A stretch of DNA of 64,000 nucleotides from Paramarasmius palmivorus (lineage: Eukaryota > Basidiomycota > Agaricomycetes > Agaricales > Marasmiaceae): NCBI GenBank assembly GCA_037176845.1, contig JAYKXP010000036.1, positions 434,001 to 498,000 on the forward strand, given 5' to 3'. Below the pieces are notes generated by a model. It did no database searches. It was not told the origin of the DNA and saw only the letters and a list, made by a program, of their open reading frames with translations. The translations under genes were made by a program, and so were the position numbers. Shown here in pieces: positions 10,305 through 20,096 of the stretch; the stretch's first letter is position 1; each line of letters starts with the position of its first letter.

Positions 10305-11854
10305 TTCAAATTTACTCGACTCTCGAGTACTTATCTACAAAGCGACTTGTATGTATAACTATGTATACCTATGTAGCTGAGACGCTGAAACCCCTTTGCC
10401 CGACTCGGAGCATGTACGGTTCGACGAGTTAAGTTGAAGCTAATATCCAACTTCATGTTTCTGAGTTTGAGCCCTAGATCTTATGTAAAGGTCAACAATG
10501 ACACTGTCGCTGCCAAATTTGGAATCATCGCCGACGTGCTCTTGCATCAGAACCATCACCCCCTTGCACCACGTATACTCTCGAATTCGTGCTCTGAAAT
10601 TCTCACATGGTCATCATTGCTTTATGCGCTGAACCAGAGGCTGTCGCAGCAGCATTGGCCGCCGGAGATTTTAGAACAATACTAAGATAAAGACGGTATG
10701 GACTTGGTATGGACGGTGAATTGGTTCAGGTGCGTCTTACGCTTTATATTATATACTTCCTGGCGAGAACTGCTTATAACTCGTCGTCTCTCACCTCACC
10801 CAATAAGATTAAGCCAAGAACAAGTTGTCCGTGAAACCCCGACCAGATTACCAAAACACAGTGCACACTTGGTCTGTGTCTCGAAGTACCTACTCTGAGA
10901 TACTCAGGACATACTACCCAACGTCGTTCTCTCTTGTATTCCTGGCACGTTGTCGGAAGGTAGTGACAACCTTGGCGCTTTTCGAGTGTCGGATACTTGG
11001 AGATTAATGGGATCCAGATGGGGTCTTGAACCACCTACGACCTGGAGTCTGGGGGACCAAGCTAGGACGTGGAAGACATTACGGTCGAGGTGTGTTGTAT
11101 CTGTGTCTTCTCTTTTTGTTCCGAGTTTGACAAGGCCTTTTCTGTAACCCAGCCCATATCGTTAGACCAAATGTTCCCCCATGAAGAAAACACTCGTTGC
11201 CTGCTTCTAGTGTCTTGTATCATTGATTCAGCCTTATTGTCACCGAAAAATGTGATTCTCGCGCTTTCTGTGTGCGTAGCGGATTTGTCGAAGCCAAGAG
11301 GATTGTTATGACTTTGAACTCCGTCCGACGGAGACGATTGAAAACTGGACTGGTCTAGCTTGCTTCGGTCTATCACGGTCTTCGTCTTTCAGCATTTCTA
11401 ACGTCACAAGAAACGGAAGCAAACGCATGTCTATCTGAAACACACGCTCTACCGAGTTCAATTCGAATGTTTGGTGCATTGGGGATATAGGGCGGGAAGA
11501 TGGCTATCTTTCTTGTGAACTTGAAGTCATAGTACCAGGGTCGAGGTGGATGGGGAATGCAGCACATGGCGGGCGAGAGAAATATCCGATGCGTTGTGAA
11601 TCGGTGTATTGAAAACAAGTGAGCTCTCAGCAGGTTCTCAGCCCAACCAAGCATATCTTACAGCCTTGACTTTATTCTAGTACGACACAGCTTCACCGCT
11701 GGCGATAGGTCTCACTCCAACGCCAAGTCCATACCACTTTTATTTCCATAACTAAGAGCATCACTTTGGACATAAAAACACGGTGGTTCACGGTCGAATC
11801 CAGCATCTGAGTTTCAGAGTCTCTCCTGCCAACCTTTAATACATACCATCAAGC
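10305..11854. other. Intergenic stretch upstream of the peptide array, no confident gene
   Basis: Short ORFs here show no recognisable domain or splice-supported model. The part 11430-11720 is similar to 12330-12600 (shared core: GGGGATATAGG.CGGGAAGATG). The upstream region of the first peptide gene therefore appears to have been duplicated. Confidence 0.45.
11720..11778 (+). promoter_or_regulatory. Promoter elements of peptide gene A
   Basis: ACGCCAAG (11720-11727) lies 135 bp before the ATG. A TATA-like CATAAAAA lies at 11771-11778, 84 bp before the ATG. Both are shared in kind and spacing with other genes of the array. Confidence 0.45.
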
Positions 11855-12173
11855 ATGCGTTTCTTTGCCACTGTCTTCGCCCTCGCAGTAGCTACCTTCG
11901 TCGCTGCCAACCCCCTTGTTCGTCGTCAAGGCGAAGTCATCAGTAGGTGTTTTTGTGTTTCAAGCATCGAATACACGGCTCAAATGTGGTTCACTAGACT
12001 GCCAATTCGATGACCCAACACAACCAACGTGTCCCTTTGAACCCTTCACCTGTTGTTCAGGACCTAATGGCCTTGTGTAAGTTACTTTTGCCTAGATCGA
12101 TGACGGCTTTGAGTATTGATAAAACGTCCGTAGCTGCACTCAACTTGAGGAAGGCGAAGTTTGCCCACTTTAA
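11855..12173 (+). CDS. Secreted six-cysteine peptide precursor, copy A
   Basis: Three exons (11855-11942, 11998-12076, 12134-12173) encode 68 aa. Residues 1-18 are a signal peptide ending FVAA. A dibasic RR at 23-24 is a Kex2-type site, so the predicted mature peptide starts with Gln25 and is 44 aa. Its cysteines follow C-X9-C-X6-CC-X7-C-X8-C and the chain ends CPL. C-C-CC-C-C is the framework of inhibitor-cystine-knot (knottin) peptides. Disulfide pairing is inferred, not shown. Intron 1 (phase 1) falls just before Cys1 and intron 2 (phase 2) just before Cys5. Its closest relative in the window is copy C. No known fungal family is recognised; role unknown. Confidence 0.85.
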
Positions 12174-13258
12174 AGATTAAGAAGGGTCTGGAAGTGGGAG
12201 ATGACAGACAATGAACGAGAACATCTTTTGTAGTATCTATCAGAAATTGATCAGAAGTACTAGCATCGATTTATCACGACTGCAACTCTTGACATTTCTA
12301 ATTCGAAAGGGAAAGAAGGAATCAATTTTCCGCATGAAACACGACGCTCTCAGCTGAGTCTAGTTCTGATACTTGGTGGACTGGGGATATAGGACGGGAA
12401 GATGTCTATCTCATGAAGTAATTGTTCTAGGATGGGTAAATAGGGCCGAGGTGAATGGGAAATGTAGGTACACGGACACGAAAGATGACCGACGGTGAAC
12501 TGGGAATTGCCTCCTTTCTTCTTTCCTAATGGGTATGTTCCCAGATACGTTAGTCCGTACAGCTTTGACTTAGTCCAATATGGCGCAACTTGATCACAGG
12601 CATTGAGCCTTCGTTTTTGCTCTCGTTCTAACTTATCCTTAGGTGAGAATATTGGACAACAAACTACTCGCCTACTCGGCCATAGCGGTTCCATTGGAAA
12701 TGCCGAGCAGACACATGTCAGTGTCAAGACGTACAGTCACAACCTGGGGTATACCAAATGGATTCGAGCGACCCGAGGCGACCCGTTGGATTTTTACCTA
12801 TAGAGTTCCTGATATTCAATTTGCGAACCGACAAACGCGGGCCGCGTAACCTGCACAGGTTCTTGCTACCGCTCTACTCAACATGGTCATGTTTGACGGT
12901 AGCGTTCTGATGCCTAGACAGTTAATAGTGATAGAAATTTTCAGATGACCGCCACGGCCGGCGCACGAGTTCGTTGTGGGCGAGAGTTGTTTTGTAGTCG
13001 CGGGACGTCTAAGGAAAGGCTAAGGTATATGCAGAGGATGAACGAATTTGATTAACCACACCTACGCTCGAGTAACTCCTGGAAAAAGCCTCCGTGGCTA
13101 ATCGTCAAACCTCCAATTTACAGGATCGGACGGGTCTTGCCCCAGCGGTCCCGCGCATTGTCTTTGTCTCCGATATAATAGAATCTTGAGTATAAATACT
13201 GGGGCGTCCTAAGTATTTCGGTATCCTTGACCTACCCCTCATATCATCGGTCTCAATC
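12174..13258. other. Intergenic spacer between peptide copies A and B
   Basis: No gene was seen. 12330-12600 is a diverged copy of the sequence upstream of copy A (11430-11720), but no six-cysteine gene follows it. It may be the relic promoter of a lost array member. A short inverted repeat (GCTACCG...CGGTAGC) lies near 12866-12905. Confidence 0.5.
13191..13198 (+). promoter_or_regulatory. TATA box of peptide gene B
   Basis: TATAAATA lies 68 bp before the ATG. Unlike most other copies, no ACGCCAAG motif was found upstream. Confidence 0.55.
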
Positions 13259-13683
13259 ATGCGTTTCTCCGCCACTGCCTTCTTCGTCCTCGTAGCAGCC
13301 ACATTTGTCGCTGCCAACCCCCTCGTCCGCCGTGAACCACGTAAGAAGTCCTGGTGGCGTTACCCTGACATCGTTTATGGAGACTGACAATTTTGCTTTT
13401 GCGTCCGCTAGAATGTGGCCCTACTAAGGTGTGTAAAGACCATCCCGACGGGTCAACAATTGCTGACCAACTCCTGTCCTTCTAGCCATGTAATAATCTC
13501 TGCTCATGATTTGGATACAGTATGATTTTACTAACATTGGACCATTCAGGCCAAGGCGAAGGAGAACGTTGCTGTGGTCCGGTTGAGACGGCGACGTAAG
13601 TGACTTGCTTTCGCTCGTCTGAGTATCTGTGACTGATGGATTCCCATACTAGCTGCATCAAGACCGAGATTTGCATCAATTAA
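13259..13683 (+). CDS. Secreted six-cysteine peptide precursor, copy B (four exons, short first loop)
   Basis: Exons 13259-13340, 13412-13432, 13550-13595 and 13653-13683 encode 59 aa. The signal peptide (1-19, ending FVAA) is followed by RR at 24-25 and a 34-aa mature part with C-X5-C-X6-CC-X7-C-X5-C ending CIN. It differs from its relatives by an extra intron (13433-13549) between Cys1 and Cys2, leaving a 21-nt exon, and by a shorter first loop. Other splice choices in this stretch hit stops; only this one restores all six cysteines. That supports the model but leaves it unproven. Glu rather than Gln follows the RR. Confidence 0.75.
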
Positions 13684-14032
13684 ACGAGGGAAATATTGGT
13701 TATGGGAGGCTGGGTTTGGTCACGCTCGGGTGAATTGATGATCAACTGTACATCGCCTGTTGTGGAAAAGCTCGTAATACCCATTGTTACTTACAAGTTG
13801 GAATGATGAACGTACGGGGGAGGTACCTGGCGCGAAGGCCAAGCTACTGGCAGGACGCTCTGCGAATCTTGGAAATGGTTTGGTGTAACAAGCAATCTAG
13901 GGGGCCAAGGGGCTTGAAACGGAGTTCGTGATTCCCATGAACAACCGACTAAATGACTTGGGTAACGCCTAGGTCTAGCACTTTCCGAAACATAAGCAGA
14001 CACTTTAACAGGTCCCGCCCCGACGCCAAGAT

Positions 14033-14070
14033 TCCTGAAGCCTAGTATAGTAGGCAATCGGGTATATATA
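14033..14070 (+). promoter_or_regulatory. Promoter elements of peptide gene C
   Basis: ACGCCAAG (14033-14040) and TATATATA (14063-14070) lie 86 and 56 bp before the ATG. Confidence 0.5.
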
Positions 14071-14118
14071 CAGCTGGGGCATACAAGGTCACTCACCCTT
14101 TCATTCGTCGTATTGACC

Positions 14119-14437
14119 ATGCGTTTCTCCGTCGCCACCTTCTTCGTCCTTGTAACAGCGACCATCGTCGCTGCCAACCCTCTGCTCCGTCGTCAAGATG
14201 AGATTGGTAGGTTCCTACGTGATTGTACCCATCAAAGGCTAACATGAATTGCATTTGCTAGTATGCCAGTTTGAGGATGAGACAAAACCAGCCTGTCCCG
14301 ACGAAACATACACTTGCTGCTGGACGCCTGACAAGTTTGTGTAAGTAGCCTTTCGCCCAAACCGGTTTTGAATTCGTGTTGAGACTGCTCTTACTAGTTG
14401 CCGCCAACTTGAAGAGGGTCAGGCCTGTCTTTTCTGA
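14119..14437 (+). CDS. Secreted six-cysteine peptide precursor, copy C
   Basis: Exons 14119-14206, 14262-14340 and 14398-14437 encode 68 aa, with the same exon lengths as copy A (88, 79 and 40 nt). The signal peptide (1-19) is followed by RRQ at 24-26 and a 43-aa mature part: C-X9-C-X6-CC-X7-C-X8-C ending CLF. The RQLEEGQ segment between Cys5 and Cys6 matches TQLEEGE of copy A, so the two form one subfamily. Confidence 0.85.
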
Positions 14438-14849
14438 AGACGATGGGGGTAGAAGAGTAAATACACTGATCAATAGACGGTGTTGAATATCTGGGAAAAG
14501 GGACACTTGATAAAACCCCTTTGTAATGCCAGAGCATTGGGCAAATAAATAGCACGAAATTTTGGAATAGATCTTGCCTGGTCTACCTCACCTTCGATGA
14601 TAAGCAGTGCAGAACTGAGATATAGCTAAACGAATGATGGTCGGCGTTGTAAATGCCTGCCTGGGAGGCCACATTGCTGGCAGAATGCCCTGCCGACCGC
14701 TTCTCCCCGAATCTTGGGTGTGCATCGACGCAAGGTAGTAGAAGCAATGCTAAAAATCTAGGAACTGGGATGAATAAGAGCTAAGAGCTAAGGCCTTGAA
14801 GCGAGGTTTTCGATACCCACGAATACGTACCCTTTAACTCGTTCGTGTT
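14438..14849. other. Spacer between peptide copies C and D
   Basis: No gene was seen. From about 14750 the sequence resembles the regions upstream of copies E and G (CTAAAAATCTAGG.ACC.GGAT), marking the start of a duplicated promoter block. Confidence 0.5.
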
Positions 14850-14930
14850 ACGCCAAGTTCCAGCGGCTGCCCCGAACCGTGATATTACTCCGTGGGAGGC
14901 CGCAGGCTAGGCATCTGCGAGGTATAAATA
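14850..14930 (+). promoter_or_regulatory. Promoter elements of peptide gene D
   Basis: ACGCCAAG (14850-14857) and TATAAATA (14923-14930) lie 154 and 81 bp before the ATG, inside a block strongly similar to the promoters of copies E and G. Confidence 0.6.
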
Positions 14931-15003
14931 CCAGTCCGGAAAGACGAGATTCAGCATCCTACCTGCCCTCTTTACCAGTCCGCAGCAGATCCTTCAATCA
15001 GCC

Positions 15004-15315
15004 ATGCGTTTCTTCACCGCATCCACCTTGTTCACCCTCGTTGTGGCCAACTTCGTCGCTGCCAACCCCCTCATTCGTCGTCAAGACGAGATCGGTGAAT
15101 GCTTTCATGTTTAGAGACACGAGACTAGTGCTGACAATGGGCTATAGCATGCAACTTCAACCCCGAACTAGGACCGGTATGTCCTGAAGGAATGATATGC
15201 TGTCGTTCGTTCCCTGAAGATGACGGCCCCCGTTTGTAAGTGGTTTGCGTCCTTCAACAGAGCTTTCATGGTCTTGATGTCCGTTATCAGCTGCGGCGAG
15301 GTTTGCATTTTTTGA
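15004..15315 (+). CDS. Secreted six-cysteine peptide precursor, copy D
   Basis: Exons 15004-15094, 15148-15235 and 15291-15315 encode 67 aa. The signal peptide (about 1-20) is followed by RRQ at 25-27 and a 41-aa mature part: C-X9-C-X5-CC-X11-C-X3-C ending CIF. The mature part is shared with copy F (NFxPELGPVC; SFP.(D/E)DGPRFC), with a long fourth loop and a very short last loop. The first exon is instead most like those of E and G. Confidence 0.85.
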
Positions 15316-15865
15316 ACGAGTCTGAAAGAGAAAGGATTGGTCTGGAATTGCAGTGATGAGAAAGCAAAGAATGTATCTACTTACTAGTAACGCCTTCTGC
15401 CTCTGAACGAAGCTATCTTTGTTGGCAGATTCGGCAACGAGGAATGATTGAACATTCAGTGCCACGATCCACGGTTTTCAACAGTGTGATTCGTCCATGA
15501 AAGTCGAGACATAGCCGATTCTGCGCTGCGAAAACAGTACCGCTGTGAGAGAAAAGACTCAGGAGAGGTTGAAACATGTTTCGTTTATGTCACGCTCTCA
15601 ACCACGACCGAACCACAGACATTGCAGAGAAGGCTTTGTTGATCGGTGGTCTGTTGGATGCGTACAGACGTGAGCATTCGTCATGATTCTCTTCCTCTCG
15701 TTGGTCACTGAACTGGTTTCTCCTCATCTGGGTCTGTTCCGACCGCATGGTCGTAGAATTTTGAGTAATGCTAAAAATCTAGGGACCCAGGATAAACGAG
15801 AACTATGAGCCGTGAAGCGAAGTTTGCGATACCCACGAATACGTACCCTCTAATTCACTTGTGTA

Positions 15866-15937
15866 ACGCCAAGTTCCAGCGGCTACTCCAGAGTAGTGTT
15901 TCTCCGTGGCGGGCTAGGCCTGTGCGAGGTATAAATA
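15866..15937 (+). promoter_or_regulatory. Promoter elements of peptide gene E
   Basis: ACGCCAAG (15866-15873) and TATAAATA (15930-15937) lie 146 and 82 bp before the ATG. The spacing is nearly the same as in G. Confidence 0.6.
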
Positions 15938-16011
15938 CCAGTCTAAACAGATAAAATTCGCATCCTACCTGCCCTCTTTACCAGTCCGCAGCAGATCCTT
16001 CACTCTCAGAC

Positions 16012-16320
16012 ATGCGTTTCTTCACTGCATCCACCTTGTTTGCCCTCGTTGTGGCCAACTTCGTCGCTGCCAACCCCTTGGCTCGTCGTCAAGATGAAAT
16101 CAGTATGTAACGTCATGGTTGAAGCCTTGAACGCGAGACTGACATATTTCTTGTCTACTAGAGTGTCAATTCGATGACCCATCTCAGCCAGCATGCCCTG
16201 AGACCTACACTTGCTGTGGACCCGAATTCATGTGAGCACGCGAGCTGACATTTTTGCGGGTTCAGCTGATGCTGATATATTTCGTGTAGCTGCATGCAAG
16301 TTGAGGTCTGCATCGTTTGA
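16012..16320 (+). CDS. Secreted six-cysteine peptide precursor, copy E
   Basis: Exons 16012-16102, 16162-16231 and 16290-16320 encode 63 aa. The signal peptide (about 1-20) is followed by RRQ at 25-27 and a 37-aa mature part: C-X9-C-X5-CC-X5-C-X5-C ending CIV. It is nearly the same peptide as copy G and shares the CQFDDP.QP start of the mature domain with copy A. Confidence 0.87.
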
Positions 16321-16607
16321 GAAGAGAGCATGAAACGAGGGGTCGTAGAGTTACTCACGAAAAGAATGCTAGACGTGTAGTTTTGAGTACGCTGAATGAA
16401 CGAACGTAATTGGCGTCAGTCTGAGCAGACCCCCCGATGTCGAAAAGCTCTGATTTGGCCTTGATACTAAACCTCATGGCGCTGCAGAGTAGGATACGTG
16501 ATCCTTGAGTGGACAGGAAGTGCCAATCTAGGGTTGGGTGGTCAATGAACAAGGGTATGATTCCCGTGAGGCCTTACTGAATAGCGTCCAATTTGCACAT
16601 TAGTGCA

Positions 16608-16708
16608 AAGCCAAGATTTCGCGGTACGCTGAGTCGTAATAGTTCCCGCAAGGTTCCCGGATGGAGGGACGGACCATCCTAATCGCCCTTTGGATATCCC
16701 TATAAATA
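16608..16708 (+). promoter_or_regulatory. Promoter elements of peptide gene F
   Basis: AAGCCAAG (16608-16615; one mismatch to the ACGCCAAG of the other copies) and TATAAATA (16701-16708, 95 bp before the ATG). The surrounding sequence resembles the region upstream of copy H. Confidence 0.45.
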
Positions 16709-16795
16709 TGGCCTCGAGAGGCGGCCAGAGCTCAGCACACTTGCTTTCCATCTCATCCCGTCAAGAAGCTACCTCTCCTGCATACGAATATCGAC

Positions 16796-17093
16796 ATGCG
16801 TTTCTTTGCCACGACTGCGCTCTTTACTATGTTAGTAGCCACATTCGTCGCTGCAAACCCCCGTGAGCGGTTTCGTGTATGGAGACACAAGACTGTTGCT
16901 GATGATAGGCCATAGCAAGGATACCATGCAACTTCAAGCCCGAACTGGGCCCGGTGTGTCCTAAAGGACTGACATGCTGTCCTTCCTTCCCCGACCCTGA
17001 CGGCCCCCGCTTGTAAGTGGTTTTGCACATCCTAGTAGAGCTTCAATGATATTGATATCGGCCTATAGCTGCGCCGAGGCGTGTCTTCTTTGA
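16796..17093 (+). CDS. Secreted six-cysteine peptide precursor, copy F, lacking the Kex2 site
   Basis: Exons 16796-16862, 16916-17012 and 17069-17093 encode 62 aa. The first exon is 24 nt shorter than in copy D and lacks the RRQDEI stretch. The intron donor has moved right behind AANP, so the peptide should be released by signal peptidase alone (mature start near NPPRIPC). The cysteine pattern is the D type: C-X9-C-X5-CC-X11-C-X3-C ending CLL. All six cysteines and both intron phases are kept, so the gene looks functional despite the lost processing site. Confidence 0.8.
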
Positions 17094-17331
17094 ACACAAG
17101 AGCCTGATAGGGAAAGATAGGCATGGAATTAGCCGTGATGAGAGAATGAAGAATGTACTTACATCAGTAACACCTTCTGCCTCTGAACGAAGCTACCTTT
17201 GTTGACTGACTCAGCAACGAGAAATGATTTACCACCTACTGCCGGCGCCACTATTCATGGTTTATGACAGTGCGGTCCGTTGGAGAAAGTCGAGATATGG
17301 TCAATTCTGCGCTGGGAAATAATTAGACCTG

Positions 17332-18571
17332 TTGGAAGTCACAAAAGACGGTCAAAATGAAAACGTGTCACATGTCACGCTCAGCTTTCGCATCATGACC
17401 GCGACCACCCAGGAACACTTTCATTTCTTCAAAATCACTTCCACTGGCAAAAGAAAAACGTCATTCTCAATCATGCAGCGCCTGAAAAATATCCTGACGG
17501 CTCTGGCCGACTTTCCGACGATTGCTCTCACCTACAAGCATCCTCGCCAATAATTCAATGCGCCGTACACACCGACAAGTACCAGTCGGAATGCGTATAT
17601 GGCTGGGGCATTTTCGATCGCTGGGGATATTCGTATCCCATCCCTTTCTGCACGCGAATGCGGGATACACCCAACACCCTATCCTAGTGGTGAAAACGGC
17701 TCTATATACCGACGACGGTGATCCAGAGTCCGTTCCTATTCCTGAACGTTTACGGGCCTTGGCAGAGGAAGCCGGGTCCTCCAGCGAGAATCTTTGGGTA
17801 TACAAGGCTAGGTGGCTCCAGTACACTACGGACTTTGGGTATCGGAATGGACGAAGCGGGGCGGAATCATGGTTTGCCAAATCTTCGAGTATTAATATTG
17901 TGTGCCAGGGCTTCAATTGCTGTGTATTGGGAAGGTACACCACAGGAAAGGTTTAAACTCACCAGTCACTGTCATCGCATCCAAATATTGATGACTAGTG
18001 TTTTAGACAGCTCGTCGCAGAAGCTGCGGAGACGTTGCAAGTTGGGCGTGTATCACAATACAATCAGCTCAAGCAAGCAGCAATCACAAGACGCGTATTA
18101 TGGCGAGAATCCGATTAACGGCCCTTTTTAACGACCTCACTTGTACCACCATGGAGCCATAGCACTCAAAACATACCTCTGGTGCCAACACAAACCCCAG
18201 AATGGATCTATGATGGGCAGAAGAGTCGACTCTGTTAAGAGCTTGGGGATTTCTAGGTACCAGTGCCAGGATGACGGCTATTCAAAGGAACTTTTCAATA
18301 AAGCTGCAGATTGGCTTGAAGCATGTCTGGACAACGTCGAGAAGGATGAAGATGGTGAGATCCTTGGGAGAAGTCAATGCAAGGAACTGTTATCGACGTG
18401 GTCAAAGCCTCCGCCTCCGCCTCATCCTTCTTTGCGCTGTACTGTCTGTCTTCTCGTATCCCGTGTCTGTTCTCTTCTCCTGACCTTGTTCAAAATCGCA
18501 TGGGCACTTTTCATTTTCTGTTGGGGACGATTAGCTTCCAGCAAACGTTGGTGGACGGCAGATCTTCTTAA
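17332..18571 (+). pseudogene. Decayed copy 1 of an unrecognised gene
   Basis: Several frames carry segments that align with 20476-21547: SDDCSHLQASSPIIQ, VKTALYTDDGD, ENLWVYKARW, TDFGYRNGRSG, QLVAEAAETLQVG, DDGYSKELFNKAADWLEA and EKDEDGE. The segments fall in different frames and no splice set I tried joins them all, so frame shifts are likely. The acidic C-terminal end and the tryptophan/tyrosine-rich middle fit no family I know. It lies between peptide genes F and G. Confidence 0.5.
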
Positions 18572-18971
18572 TTATCATAGAATACCTGATCCCTTTCTTT
18601 GAATAGATAGACCGTGTGATGTAATATCATGTATTCCCTATACAATGTTGTTTTCGTGTGTAATTCTGCGATGCAAAACCAATATTGCTGTGAGGGAAAA
18701 GACTCAGAAGAGGTTAGAAGGCTTCGTTTCTTCAAATGATCGGTGGTCTGCTGAATGCGTACAGACAGGTGTGAGCACTGGTCATGCTGTGATTCTCTTC
18801 CACTCGTTAGTCACTCAAGTAGTTTCTCCTCCTCTGGGTCTGTTTCGACCGCATGGTCGTAGAAGTTTGAGTAATGCTAAAAATCTAGGGACCCAGGATA
18901 AACGAGAACTATGAGCCGTGAAGCGAAGTTTGCGATACCCACGAATACGTACCCTCTAATTCACTTGTGTA

Positions 18972-19043
18972 ACGCCAAGTTCCAGCGGCTACTCCAGAGT
19001 AGTGTTTCTCCGTGGCGGGCTAGGCCTGTGCTAGGTATAAATA
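18972..19043 (+). promoter_or_regulatory. Promoter elements of peptide gene G
   Basis: ACGCCAAG (18972-18979) and TATAAATA (19036-19043) lie 147 and 83 bp before the ATG. Confidence 0.6.
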
Positions 19044-19118
19044 CCAGTCTAAAAAGGCGAAATTCAGCATCCTACCTGCCCTCTTCACCAGTTCGCAGCA
19101 GATCCTTCACTCTCAGCC

Positions 19119-19426
19119 ATGCGTTTCTTCACTGCATCCACCTTGTTCGCCCTCGTTGTGGCCAACTTCGTTGCTGCCAACCCCCTGGCTCGTCGTCAAG
19201 ATGAAATCAGTATGTAGCATCGTGCATGAAGCCTTGAACGTGAGACTGACGCATGTTCATCGTCTACCAGAATGTCAGTTCGACGACCCATCTCAGCCAG
19301 CGTGCCCCGAGACTTTCACTTGCTGTGGACCTGAATTTATGTGAGCAGGCGAATTGGCTTTTGGGGTTTGACTGCTATTGACACATTCCTCTTAGTTGCA
19401 TGCAAGTTGAAGTCTGCGCTGTTTGA
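19119..19426 (+). CDS. Secreted six-cysteine peptide precursor, copy G
   Basis: Exons 19119-19209, 19271-19340 and 19396-19426 encode 63 aa. The layout is that of copy E: signal peptide, RRQ at 25-27, then C-X9-C-X5-CC-X5-C-X5-C ending CAV. It differs from E at only a few mature residues (for example TYTCC versus TFTCC, and the final residues), so this is the youngest duplicate pair. Confidence 0.87.
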
Positions 19427-19662
19427 GAAAGAAATTGGGAACATGGGATTGTAGAATTACTCACAAAATGAAATGTTAGAGATGCAATTGGTTTAGTCCG
19501 AGCGGTCCTCTTCCGATATTGCGGTAGAAATCCCAGATACTACGCCACAGGGTAAGATTCGCGATCCTCCAATGGAGAAGGAGTGGTAAGAGTCTAGGAA
19601 TGGGTCAATAGACAAGGACATGATACCCGTGAGACTGAATAGCGCTCTCGTGCACTAGTGTA

Positions 19663-19670
19663 ACGCCAAG
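19663..19670 (+). promoter_or_regulatory. ACGCCAAG element upstream of peptide gene H
   Basis: The octamer lies 133 bp before the ATG, within sequence shared with the promoter of copy F (GCCAAGATTTCGCGGT). No clear TATA box was found. Confidence 0.4.
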
Positions 19671-19795
19671 ATTTCGCGGTGCGCTGGGCCGTAATGCTTC
19701 CCGAATGGCAGTACGGATTGGTCTCTCCGAGTAGATATGGCCTCAAAAGCACAATGATTTGCTCTCCCAAACGACCCCATACTCGTCCTTAAGAC

Positions 19796-20096
19796 ATGCA
19801 CTTTTCTGCAGCAACCACTCTCTTCGCTCTCCTGGCAGTCACCCTTGTCGCGGCCGACCCGCTCGATCGTCGTCAAGACGAAATTCGTGAGTGATTTTGC
19901 GTCCGGATTCGTGAAAATACCGCTAATGGAAGCATATAGCATGCGACTTTGATTCTATGTTTTGTCCTGAAGGGTACACTTGCTGTGGTGCAGTTCCTGC
20001 TGCCGTGTCAGTGATTATTCTCCATGTGTAAACTTTTATACTGACGGATTGTCTAGCTGCTTGAAGTTAAATCCAGACGATCTTTGCGCAGCTTAA
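19796..20096 (+). CDS. Secreted six-cysteine peptide precursor, copy H (most diverged)
   Basis: Exons 19796-19886, 19940-20006 and 20057-20096 encode 65 aa. The signal peptide starts MHFSAATTLF instead of MRF and ends VAAD. RRQ follows at 25-27, then a 39-aa mature part: C-X6-C-X5-CC-X7-C-X8-C ending CAA. Intron phases and the two-residue tail are conserved. The second intron uses the donor GTCAGT. Confidence 0.83.

Larger units (their letters stand above)
15541..16380 (+). repeat. Duplicated block carrying peptide gene E (partner 18687-19480)
   Basis: From GCTGTGAGRGAAAAGACTCA through the TATA box and gene E this block is near-identical to 18687-19480 carrying gene G. The shared part includes about 170 bp of promoter with few differences. 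It is direct evidence of recent segmental duplication. Confidence 0.8.
18687..19480 (+). repeat. Duplicated block carrying peptide gene G (partner 15541-16380)
   Basis: This is the second copy of the block containing gene E. It includes the same ACCCAGGATAAACGAGAAC promoter stretch, the TATA box and the whole gene. Confidence 0.8.

Noticed and set aside
11855..20096. Hydrophobin or mating-pheromone identity for the cysteine-rich genes
   Set aside because: Hydrophobins have eight cysteines with two CC pairs; these have six with one. Pheromone precursors end in CAAX with no signal peptide; here the last cysteine is third from the end and a signal peptide is present.
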